Below are positions 31,468 to 38,706 of a stretch of 55,200 bases of DNA, piece after piece. Origin of the DNA: an uncultured Prevotellaceae bacterium (GTDB lineage Bacteria; Bacteroidota; Bacteroidia; Bacteroidales; Bacteroidaceae); contig CAMKTN010000015.1 of NCBI GenBank assembly GCA_946415705.1, forward strand, positions 1 through 55,200, written 5' to 3'. The first letter of the stretch is position 1. Each line of letters starts with the position of its first letter. Position numbers and translations under genes: made by a program. The notes beneath the pieces are model-generated. The model was not told the origin of the DNA. It saw only the letters and a program-made list of their open reading frames with translations, and ran no database searches.

Positions 31468-34400
31468 CTACCTGATGACTTTCTTGCCGTCGCGAATGTA
31501 GATGCCACGTTGCTGTGGCTGTGTGGTGAGACGACGCCCGCTGAGGTCATAGATGGAGGTCGCAGGGCGGTCAACGGCTAACTTTAAGTTGTCAACATCT
31601 TTGATGCCCACGGGGATGACCTCTTTCTGTTGCCACAGACGCACGTTATCCAAGTAGAGTCGTGTGTTGTTGGCAGCTCCCTGACCAGCAGAGGTTTGAA
31701 GGCCCATGCGCAAGGTGATAGGCTGGCTGGCATTGGTGCAGTCGAAGTCAATGACTTTCTCCTCCCAGGTGTCGGCTGTTGTGGGGTAGGGGGCATACAG
31801 TTGCTCGCCCTCAACAATTACGCCGCAATACGCGGTGTTGATGTTGCCGCCTGTGGCGGTGATGACGTTAGGGGCCGTGCGACGGCTTTCGTTGGCACAG
31901 GCATAGCGCATGTCGAAGGTCAGGCGATAGCGGCCGCTCGCGGGGAGCTGTACCTTCTGACTGATGGCATTGGTGCCAGCTGTCCATGAGTTCAGTATGC
32001 TCAGGCAGCGTGTGGCGGCCTCTTCCTCGAAGGCTGTGGGAACGGCCATGATGCTGGTGCTGTTGCCGACGTTGCTGGGCGAGACACAATACTGTGTGAA
32101 ACTGTAGGGCATGGAGTAGAGGAGGGCAAATTTACTGGCGCTCGCGAGCTGGTTCTCAGGCGTCCAGCCTTTCACGGGTAGCACCTGCGGAAAATCGTTG
32201 CTGGCAGCTGCCACGCTCTGCGTATAGCAGGGGTTGTAGGTCACACCGTTCAGGGTGATGCTACCTGTCGTGCCCCATGTGATGTCCTCCTCGAAATTAG
32301 GGTTTACGAGGCACAGGTCTGTGATGTCCTCGTAATAGTATTCTTCTTCTGCGGGCTCAACGACAACGATGTCGTCGTTGTCCAGACGAAGGATGGTGGT
32401 GCCTTCGCCGAGGGTTACCTGCTTGGAAACCTCCGTTCCGTTCGTAAGAATGGTGACTGTCACCACTTCCTGCTGCCCACCCACGGTGCGCAGGGTCAAC
32501 TGGAAGTCATCGTAGGGGTTGAAGCACTTGGCTACAACACCCGAGCCCTTCACAAACACCTTCAGCGGTTGCATCAGCGTGTGGTCGGGGTCTACGCCGA
32601 TGGTGGCGTTGGCCTTGTCATCTACGATGTAGGTCTCGGCACCAAGGACGGGAGCGCCGTACTCGGTGGTGAGATCCTTCAATTCCACCCTGTTATTGCT
32701 TGCTGCAAGATTCGCGACAATCAAGTAGCGTGTGCCGTCGGGGTCAACGCAGATGAGGCCGTTCCAACCTTCGGGCAGCTGTTCGGTGAGGCTGACGCCC
32801 TCAGCGGCCAGCGCTTCTGTTTGGGCACTATCCACTCTGCTGTAGTAGATGACGGTGGCGCGATCCACTACTTTCCCCTTCGTGAAGCTCTCGCTCTGTG
32901 CGGAATACATGGGGTAGAACTTCGAGCAGTTGATACTGTTGTTATTTGCCTGTTCGCCGAAGGCCATCTTGCCTGTGCCACCCAAGGTGACGACACCGAT
33001 GCTATTGTCGATATTGGCCCACGTACCGTCGAACTGCACCGTCTTCTTGCCATCTGACTGCACACGGCCGTTGGCGTAATAGAGTGTGCGCTGCGGGCGT
33101 GTGAACTCATCCGTGGTGATGGCCAGCAGACCGCCGCGGCGACCCGTGATGGTGCCCGAGGTGAGGGCCTTGACATTGTTCATATATACGATGGCGTTGC
33201 CAGGCGTGGCAGCCAGCACGAAGCTGTTCTCCAAGGTGGCATCGTTGGTGTTAATGCGACCGTTCATGGTGAAGGCGTTGTCCTTCAGCTCATAGATGCC
33301 GCTGACTACGGGCGTGGCGTTGGTGCCCTTGCCGCTGACGTTGTACCATCCAAGGATGTTACCCGTGTTGTTGGCACGGAAGGGGCAGATAATCTTGTTG
33401 CGGTCAGGGGTGGTGTCGGTAAAGTAACCCGTGTAGCTGCTCAGCCCCGTGCTCCATGAGAAGGTGACGAAGCGGTCCTTGCTGGAGGCGCGCACGATGT
33501 TCTGGCTCTTGAAGAGATGGGCATCCTGGTACTCGGTGCTGAACTCCTGCCATGTGGCGGGCTTCAGGTCGGCGGTGGAGGCCACGGAGTGCATGAGATA
33601 GGTCATCATCACGCGGTGTGCCTCCACACCCATGCGGCGGCTGCCGACATCGGAGCGCAGAAGCCACGAGCCGTCGGTGGTCGTCGTCTGGCGTGCCTTG
33701 ATGAACTTATAGGCCATATTCTCCAGCAGCAGGGCGTTCTTGTCGCGCAGGAAGCAGGCCATGGTGGAGTAGGAGGTGATCTGGTCGAAGAGGAACAGGC
33801 TCCAGTCGTTGCCGTTGGGCATCGCCAGCTCGCCGTCGGCCAGTGCCAGCCAGTTCAGCACGTCGTTCTGCACATGCTGCTGGTTGTGCATCAGCGCATT
33901 GGTCTTCCACTTCGGGTCGCCGCCTTGGAACAGCAACATCGCCAGATGGGCCTCGCCCAGCTCCTGCTGCACCACGTTCTGATAGCTGGTGTGGAACAGG
34001 TTGTGGTTCTGCAGCGTGTAGTCGTCGTAGAGGTTCTGGCCGCGGTAGTAGCTGGCCACCGTCTTCTGGTCGTAGTCGGGGTCGATGACTGTCTGGTCAT
34101 TGGCGTCATCCACCTGTGAGTAGCTGTTGATGGCGAACGCACGCAGGCGGTCGAACCACTGGCTGGCCAGCGCATCGTTGGGGTAGAGGCCCAGCGCGCA
34201 GGCCAGGATGTCAGCCTCCCAACCGTTCTCCTCGGCTTTCGTGTCGCCGGCATAGCCCGTGGGGATGCTGCGTCCGAGCTCGTAGTTGCATTCGGCCTTC
34301 ACCATATTATATATATAGGTCTTCTGGTCGGCCGTCAGCTCATCCATCAGGAAATGGGCGGAGTAGCAGAGCGACATCGCCCACAGGGAGCTCTCCCAGG

Positions 34401-35499
34401 TATATTGCGATGTGGAGGTGCTGCCCCAGTAGGCATTGCGGCTGGTGACCTTGAATTTATTGGAATTGTGGCTGCTGTAGCCCCAGATGAGGCTTTTCAG
34501 AGCCATGTCTTTCACTTCAGCCCATGTGATTCCTGCGGGCAGAGTCACCTTGCCTTGAGCATATTTGTAGAGAAAGGCACACACCATGCTGAAGTCCGCA
34601 TTCGGGCGCACCACCTTCTCATCATTGTTAGTTCCTTCAGTGTCCTTGAAGTAGCCACAGTCCTCACCCTTGGAGGTGGGCGATGCGCAGGGCGTGTAGC
34701 GGCTCTTCATGTAGGTCAGGTGGTTTGTCAGCATCTGCAACAGATCCTGCATCATCGCCGCCTCGCTCACGAAGTCATGCGTGATGACGCCCTCTGTGGG
34801 CGATGGCACGTCAGTCTCCTTGCCGCCGATGATGGTGGGCTCCACGTAGTCGTTGGGGATGCTGTAGAGACGGAAATCATCGATAGCCAGCTGGCTGCCG
34901 CCGCTCACCCACGTGATGTTCAGTTGCACTTCTGCCGTCCCGGCCGTCTCTACCTTAAACTGCAGAGTCTGCTCGCTCCAGTCGCTACTGCTCATGCAGT
35001 TCGAAGAACCTTGGTCAAAACTGAAGGACGTGCTTCCCAGTGTCTTGCTGTTGGCGACCACCTGAAGCGTGGCAGAGCTGGTAGCGCTATTCGCGTAGAA
35101 GGCTTTGGTCTTCACTTTCAGCAGATAGCAGCCTGCGGGCAGGCTTGCTGTGGTCTGGCGGATAGCACTTGAACCATTCGTCCAACCCATGCGTTGGAAG
35201 AAGGCATAGGTGCCATTGGGGATTGTCGTCTTGCCAAAACCATTGTCGGTGGCACAGGCTTCCGAAATGAGCAGCTGCTTGTCCGGACGTGTGGTTGTCC
35301 ATCCTGTGATGGAGCTGAGATCCCAGCCACGAAGCCCTTCTGTGCCCTCTTCCTTCTTGGTACTGTTGTCGCATTTTGCGGCATCAGCCTCAAAAGAGGG
35401 ATTGGTCAGGTACGTTGTCGTGACATCTGTTTGTGCCGAGGCATTCAGGGACAATAGCATGCCCACTGCCATCATGAGGAGAGAATGAATGCGTTTCAT
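31468..35499 (-). CDS. Large secreted protein with alpha/alpha-barrel core (1343 aa)
   Basis: Not assigned to a characterised family. Residues 1-22 are a signal peptide (MKRIHSLLMMAVGMLLSL). Residues ~25-215 look like a carbohydrate-binding beta-sandwich starting LTNPSFEADAAKCDN. Residues ~245-700 are helical with aromatic motifs (WESSLWAMSLCYSAHFL, ENGWEADILACALGLYPND, HNLFHTSYQNVVQQELGEAH), resembling (alpha/alpha)n toroids of polysaccharide lyases or GH enzymes. A beta-rich region follows, then a second binding-like domain (CLVNPNFEEDITWG, ~1065-1290) similar in layout to the first. The tail is IYDLSGRRLTTQPQQRGIYI. It is likely a polysaccharide-active enzyme; the substrate is unknown. Confidence 0.75.
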   Translation of the reverse strand: MKRIHSLLMMAVGMLLSLNASAQTDVTTTYLTNPSFEADAAKCDNSTKKEEGTEGLRGWDLSSITGWTTTRPDKQLLISEACATDNGFGKTTIPNGTYAFFQRMGWTNGSSAIRQTTASLPAGCYLLKVKTKAFYANSATSSATLQVVANSKTLGSTSFSFDQGSSNCMSSSDWSEQTLQFKVETAGTAEVQLNITWVSGGSQLAIDDFRLYSIPNDYVEPTIIGGKETDVPSPTEGVITHDFVSEAAMMQDLLQMLTNHLTYMKSRYTPCASPTSKGEDCGYFKDTEGTNNDEKVVRPNADFSMVCAFLYKYAQGKVTLPAGITWAEVKDMALKSLIWGYSSHNSNKFKVTSRNAYWGSTSTSQYTWESSLWAMSLCYSAHFLMDELTADQKTYIYNMVKAECNYELGRSIPTGYAGDTKAEENGWEADILACALGLYPNDALASQWFDRLRAFAINSYSQVDDANDQTVIDPDYDQKTVASYYRGQNLYDDYTLQNHNLFHTSYQNVVQQELGEAHLAMLLFQGGDPKWKTNALMHNQQHVQNDVLNWLALADGELAMPNGNDWSLFLFDQITSYSTMACFLRDKNALLLENMAYKFIKARQTTTTDGSWLLRSDVGSRRMGVEAHRVMMTYLMHSVASTADLKPATWQEFSTEYQDAHLFKSQNIVRASSKDRFVTFSWSTGLSSYTGYFTDTTPDRNKIICPFRANNTGNILGWYNVSGKGTNATPVVSGIYELKDNAFTMNGRINTNDATLENSFVLAATPGNAIVYMNNVKALTSGTITGRRGGLLAITTDEFTRPQRTLYYANGRVQSDGKKTVQFDGTWANIDNSIGVVTLGGTGKMAFGEQANNNSINCSKFYPMYSAQSESFTKGKVVDRATVIYYSRVDSAQTEALAAEGVSLTEQLPEGWNGLICVDPDGTRYLIVANLAASNNRVELKDLTTEYGAPVLGAETYIVDDKANATIGVDPDHTLMQPLKVFVKGSGVVAKCFNPYDDFQLTLRTVGGQQEVVTVTILTNGTEVSKQVTLGEGTTILRLDNDDIVVVEPAEEEYYYEDITDLCLVNPNFEEDITWGTTGSITLNGVTYNPCYTQSVAAASNDFPQVLPVKGWTPENQLASASKFALLYSMPYSFTQYCVSPSNVGNSTSIMAVPTAFEEEAATRCLSILNSWTAGTNAISQKVQLPASGRYRLTFDMRYACANESRRTAPNVITATGGNINTAYCGVIVEGEQLYAPYPTTADTWEEKVIDFDCTNASQPITLRMGLQTSAGQGAANNTRLYLDNVRLWQQKEVIPVGIKDVDNLKLAVDRPATSIYDLSGRRLTTQPQQRGIYIRDGKKVIR

Positions 35500-35527
35500 A
35501 TTTTAGTTAGTATAGTTTTTTCGGCTT

Positions 35528-35535
35528 CAAAGTTA
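35528..35535 (-). promoter_or_regulatory. -7 element TAACTTTG of large secreted protein gene
   Basis: TAnnTTTG match 28 nt before the ATG at 35499; probably also serves ansA. Confidence 0.6.
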
Positions 35536-35651
35536 CATATTATTCATCATACACCGCACAAAAAACGCCACAAAAGCCTCGAAAAACTAAAAAATAACCC
35601 CTCAACAGCAAAATCTTTCAACTTTCAACGTTAAACATTAAACTTTTTCAC

Positions 35652-35659
35652 TACCTTTG
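35652..35659 (+). promoter_or_regulatory. -7 element TACCTTTG of rplY
   Basis: TAnnTTTG match ~95 nt before the rplY ATG. The stretch AAACTTTTTCACTACCTTTG is nearly the same as the kbl promoter at 41175-41193. Confidence 0.65.
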
Positions 35660-35670
35660 CGCCCGCTTTC

Positions 35671-35727
35671 GGAGCACATCCCTGCCGCGAGGCAGCCCGT
35701 GTGATGGCGAATGAAGCAATATTCATT
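35671..35727 (+). promoter_or_regulatory. Structured leader of rplY
   Basis: The leader folds into CACA 35675-35678 with TGTG 35700-35703 around CTGCC 35682-35686 with GGCAG 35691-35695, capped by the tetraloop GCGA. A second hairpin is AATGAA 35710-35715 with TTCATT 35722-35727, 26 nt before the start. It may be a ribosomal-protein binding leader; this is inference. Confidence 0.35.
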
Positions 35728-35753
35728 TAGAGTAACACAAAAACTAAAAGAAA

Positions 35754-36353
35754 ATGAAAACAATCGAAATCAAAGGCACAGCACGTGTCGCCGGCGGCAA
35801 GAAGGCTGCCAAGCAACTGCGTAAGCAGGGCGTTATCCCCTGCAATCTCTATGGTGAACTCAAGGACGAGAAGGGTCTTCCCCAGGCTTTCTCTTTCGCT
35901 GTCACCGAGGCCGAGCTCCGCAAGCTCCTCTATTCTCCCGATATCTACACAGTGAAGCTTGATGTCGATGGCAAGCAGTGCCTTGCTATCCTCAAGGAAG
36001 CTCAGTTCCACCCCGTGAAGGACAACGTACTGCACGTTGACTTCTATCAGATCACAGACCAGAAGCCCATCGTGATGGAAGTACCCATCAAGCTGAACGG
36101 TCTCGCTGAAGGTGTCAAGGCCGGTGGTAAGCTCGCTGCCAGCGTTCGTAAGCTCAAGGTGAAGGCTGTTCACACTGCCATTCCCGAGCGCCTTGACATC
36201 GATGTCACACACCTCGAGCTCGGTAAGACCATCAAGGTCGGCGAACTCAGCTTCGAGGGTCTTGAACTCGTCACCAGCCCCAGCGTTGTCGTTTGCCAGG
36301 TCAAGATGACCCGTAACGCTCGTAGCGCTGCTGCCGCTGAGGAGGCTGAATAA
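35754..36353 (+). CDS. rplY: Ribosomal protein L25 / Ctc family (199 aa)
   Basis: 5S rRNA-binding 50S protein bL25 with the C-terminal extension of the TL5/CTC group. The N-terminal L25 domain (~1-92) has IKGTARVAGGKKAAKQLRKQ and PCNLYGELKDEKG; the C-terminal beta domain has HVDFYQITDQKPIVMEVPI and ends in an Ala/Glu-rich tail. Codon use is strongly biased (CGT, AAG, GCT), as for a highly expressed gene. A terminator follows, with a palindromic element between stop and terminator. Confidence 0.95.
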   Translation: MKTIEIKGTARVAGGKKAAKQLRKQGVIPCNLYGELKDEKGLPQAFSFAVTEAELRKLLYSPDIYTVKLDVDGKQCLAILKEAQFHPVKDNVLHVDFYQITDQKPIVMEVPIKLNGLAEGVKAGGKLAASVRKLKVKAVHTAIPERLDIDVTHLELGKTIKVGELSFEGLELVTSPSVVVCQVKMTRNARSAAAAEEAE

Positions 36354-36355
36354 AA

Positions 36356-36394
36356 AGACTCACCCCCAACCCCTCCCTAAGCAGGGAGGGGAGT
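36356..36394 (+). repeat. REP-like element 9 (after rplY)
   Basis: Edge AGACTCACCCCC starts 3 bp after the rplY stop; 9-bp stem 36370-36378 with 36383-36391. Inverted partner is 36516-36556. Confidence 0.85.
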
Positions 36395-36407
36395 GATTTC
36401 TAATAAC

Positions 36408-36444
36408 AAAGGCGCAAGGGATGTGAAAGACTTGCGCCTTTGTT
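36408..36444 (+). terminator. Terminator of rplY
   Basis: Perfect 11-bp stem AAAGGCGCAAG 36408-36418 with CTTGCGCCTTT 36431-36441, followed by TG TTC. It excludes pth starts upstream of 36445. Confidence 0.8.
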
Positions 36445-36476
36445 CTATAACTACGATAAACAATTACCCCCATACG

Positions 36477-37142
36477 ATGTTTTCTTTTATACGCAGACTA
36501 TTTGCTAAAGATTCTACTCCCCTCCCTGCTGATAGGGAGGGGATGGGGGAGAGTCCTATGGAAAAATTCTTGATTGTCGGGCTCGGTAACATTGGCCCAG
36601 ACTACGAAGGTACGCGTCATAATATTGGCTTCCGTATGGTGGAAGCGTTGGCGGCATCGGTCAATGAAGAGAAGGGCAAGCCTACGGTGTGGGAGGACAA
36701 ACGCTATGGCTTCATCACGCGTATCAGCGTGAAGGGCCGTCAGCTCATCCTGCTCAAGCCCAGCACCTTCATGAATCTCAGCGGCAACGCTGTGCGCTAC
36801 TGGATGCAACAGGAAAAGATAGAGCTGTCGCATCTCCTCATTTGCGTGGACGATATAGCCCTCCCCTTCGGACAGCTGCGTATGAAACCCGGCGGCAGCG
36901 ATGCCGGCCACAACGGCTTGAAGCATATCGCTCAGATTTTGGGTACACAGCAGTACGCGCGCCTGCGCTTCGGCATCGGCAGCGATTTCTATAAGGGTCA
37001 ACAGGTTGACTATGTCCTCGGACAATTCCCACCCGAGGAGGAAGCCCTCATCCCCGAACGTACCAAAGTCACCTCTGCTGCCATCAAGACCTTCTGTCTG
37101 GCAGGCATACAGATGGCCATGAATCAGATGAATAGAAAATGA
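36477..37142 (+). CDS. pth: Peptidyl-tRNA hydrolase (221 aa)
   Basis: Releases tRNA from prematurely dropped peptidyl-tRNAs. Core motifs [19 protein letters not shown] with the catalytic His, [34 protein letters not shown] and [10 protein letters not shown] are intact. The start is uncertain: ATG 36477 gives [12 protein letters not shown], then the repeat-encoded [15 protein letters not shown], then the normal start MEKFLIVG (ATG 36558). If translation begins at 36558 the repeat is in the leader. The stop overlaps the next ATG as ATGA. Confidence 0.9.
   Translation: MFSFIRRLFAKDSTPLPADREGMGESPMEKFLIVGLGNIGPDYEGTRHNIGFRMVEALAASVNEEKGKPTVWEDKRYGFITRISVKGRQLILLKPSTFMNLSGNAVRYWMQQEKIELSHLLICVDDIALPFGQLRMKPGGSDAGHNGLKHIAQILGTQQYARLRFGIGSDFYKGQQVDYVLGQFPPEEEALIPERTKVTSAAIKTFCLAGIQMAMNQMNRK
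36516..36556 (-). repeat. REP-like element 10 (pth 5' region)
   Basis: 9-bp stem 36519-36527 with 36534-36542, edge ATGGGGGAGAGTCC. In the longer pth frame it encodes [15 protein letters not shown], the same reading as in GcvPA. Inverted partner is 36356-36394. Confidence 0.85.
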
Positions 37143-37576
37143 ACACTGCTCGCCTTGACAAATGGTTATGGGCTGCCCGTATCTTCAAGACGCGCAGCAT
37201 CGCTGCAGCCGCCTGCAAGAAAGGACAGGTGAGTATTGGCGGCTCCCAGATGAAGCCCTCGCGCATGGTGAAGGTAGGGGATGTCGTTGATGTCCGCAAG
37301 CCACCCATCACCTATAGCTTCCGCATACTGCAGGCCATCGAACATCGCGTGGGGGCCAAGCTCATTCCTGAGATATTGGAGAATGTCACGGCACCAGAAC
37401 AGTACGAGCTTTTGGAGATGAACCGCATCAGTGGCTTCATCGGTCGTGCGCGTGGCACAGGGCGTCCTACGAAGAAAGACCGTCGTGCCCTCGACGACTT
37501 CGACGCCCAGACAGCCGATATCCCCACCTTCTTCGCCGATTTCGATTTTGATCTCGACGAAGAAGATGAGGACTAA
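37139..37576 (+). CDS. S4-domain RNA-binding protein, Hsp15-like (145 aa)
   Basis: A small RNA-binding protein resembling heat-shock protein 15, which acts on stalled 50S-peptidyl-tRNA complexes in E. coli. The S4 domain is at residues 1-65: [42 protein letters not shown] basic stretch [20 protein letters not shown] follows and the tail is acidic. It overlaps pth by ATGA, and both deal with peptidyl-tRNA, a sensible pairing. Convergent with tdh, 16 bp apart. Confidence 0.88.
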   Translation: MNTARLDKWLWAARIFKTRSIAAAACKKGQVSIGGSQMKPSRMVKVGDVVDVRKPPITYSFRILQAIEHRVGAKLIPEILENVTAPEQYELLEMNRISGFIGRARGTGRPTKKDRRALDDFDAQTADIPTFFADFDFDLDEEDED

Positions 37577-37592
37577 TGATCGATAAAGTTAT

Positions 37593-38552
37593 TTATTTGT
37601 TGTTGAATTTCTCCGTTAGCTTCTCGAGCATGTCGCGGGTCATGGTGGCGAGGCCGAAGTTCGGGTGCCAGCCCCATTCCTCGCGGGCTGCGCTGTCGTC
37701 GAGGCTGTCGGGCCAGCTCTCGGCAATGGATTGCTTCAGGGGATCTACTTGGTATTCCATCTTAAAGTCAGGCACGCGCTTGCGAATCTCAGCGTAGATC
37801 TTCTCGGGCGGGAAGCTCATGGCGGTGACGTTGAAGCCGTTGCGGTGGATGAGCTTGTCGGGGTTGGCCTCCATGAGGTCGATGGCTGCGCGTAGGCCGT
37901 CGGGCATATACATCATATCCATTCGCGTGCCCTTGGCAATGGGGCATATAAATTTCTCACCACGCACGGCGGCGTAGAAGATATCGACGGCGTAGTCGGT
38001 GGTACCGCCGCCCGGAGGAGTGACATAGCTGATGAGGCCAGGGAAGCGCACACTGCGCGTATCGACGCCGTACTTGGTGAAGTAGTAGTCGGAGAGCAGC
38101 TCGGTGCAGACCTTCGAGACACCGTAGATGGTCTTGGGGCGCTGGATGGTGTCCTGCGGCGTGAGCTCGTGGGGCGTGTTGGGCCCGAAGCTGCCGATGC
38201 TGGAAGGCGTGAAGACGGCGCACTTATTCTCGCGCGCCACTTCGAGTACGTTCCACAGACCGTCGATGCCGATCTTCCAAGCCAGTCGCGGCTTCTGCTC
38301 GGCCACGACGCTGAGGAGGGCTGCGAGGTTGTAGATGGTGTCGATGTCGTATTTCTTGACAATCTCGGTCAGCTGCTCGCCGTTGGTGACGTCGGCGATG
38401 GCAGCAGGACCGCTCTCGGCGAGGGCGCCCTTGGGCTCGGCGCCTGGGATGTAACCTGCCACGACATTCGAGCCGCCATAACAGTTGCGGAGTTCTGTAG
38501 TAAGCTCAGAGCCAATCTGGCCCGTAGAGCCAATCACAAGGATTTTTTTCAT
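37593..38552 (-). CDS. L-threonine 3-dehydrogenase, SDR type (319 aa)
   Basis: Short-chain (epimerase-like) threonine dehydrogenase: oxidises L-threonine to 2-amino-3-ketobutyrate with NAD+. The Rossmann motif is VIGSTGQIGSEL, followed by YNLAALLSVVAEQKP, SSIGSFGP, and the catalytic IYGVSKVCTELL (Tyr-x-x-x-Lys). RFPGLISYVTPPGGGTTDYA is characteristic of the group. Its product is the substrate of Kbl, encoded nearby on the other strand, with a GH2 gene between. The promoter TACCTTTG at 38598-38605 is back to back with the GH2 promoter. Confidence 0.9.
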   Translation of the reverse strand: MKKILVIGSTGQIGSELTTELRNCYGGSNVVAGYIPGAEPKGALAESGPAAIADVTNGEQLTEIVKKYDIDTIYNLAALLSVVAEQKPRLAWKIGIDGLWNVLEVARENKCAVFTPSSIGSFGPNTPHELTPQDTIQRPKTIYGVSKVCTELLSDYYFTKYGVDTRSVRFPGLISYVTPPGGGTTDYAVDIFYAAVRGEKFICPIAKGTRMDMMYMPDGLRAAIDLMEANPDKLIHRNGFNVTAMSFPPEKIYAEIRKRVPDFKMEYQVDPLKQSIAESWPDSLDDSAAREEWGWHPNFGLATMTRDMLEKLTEKFNNK

Positions 38553-38597
38553 TTATGTTTAATGATTAGGGATACGTTAGTTTGTAGATTTGCGCCA

Positions 38598-38605
38598 CAA
38601 AGGTA
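38598..38605 (-). promoter_or_regulatory. -7 element TACCTTTG of threonine dehydrogenase gene
   Basis: TAnnTTTG match 45 nt before the ATG at 38552. Confidence 0.6.
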
Positions 38606-38668
38606 TGCAAAAAATAGGATATGCAAAAAATAATTATGCGAAAAATACATAATATAAATAATAATGTA

Positions 38669-38676
38669 TATCTTTG
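38669..38676 (+). promoter_or_regulatory. -7 element TATCTTTG of GH2 gene
   Basis: TAnnTTTG match 30 nt before the ATG at 38707. Confidence 0.6.
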
Positions 38677-38706
38677 TGGCCAAAAAGTAAGATTTAACTT
38701 CCTGTT

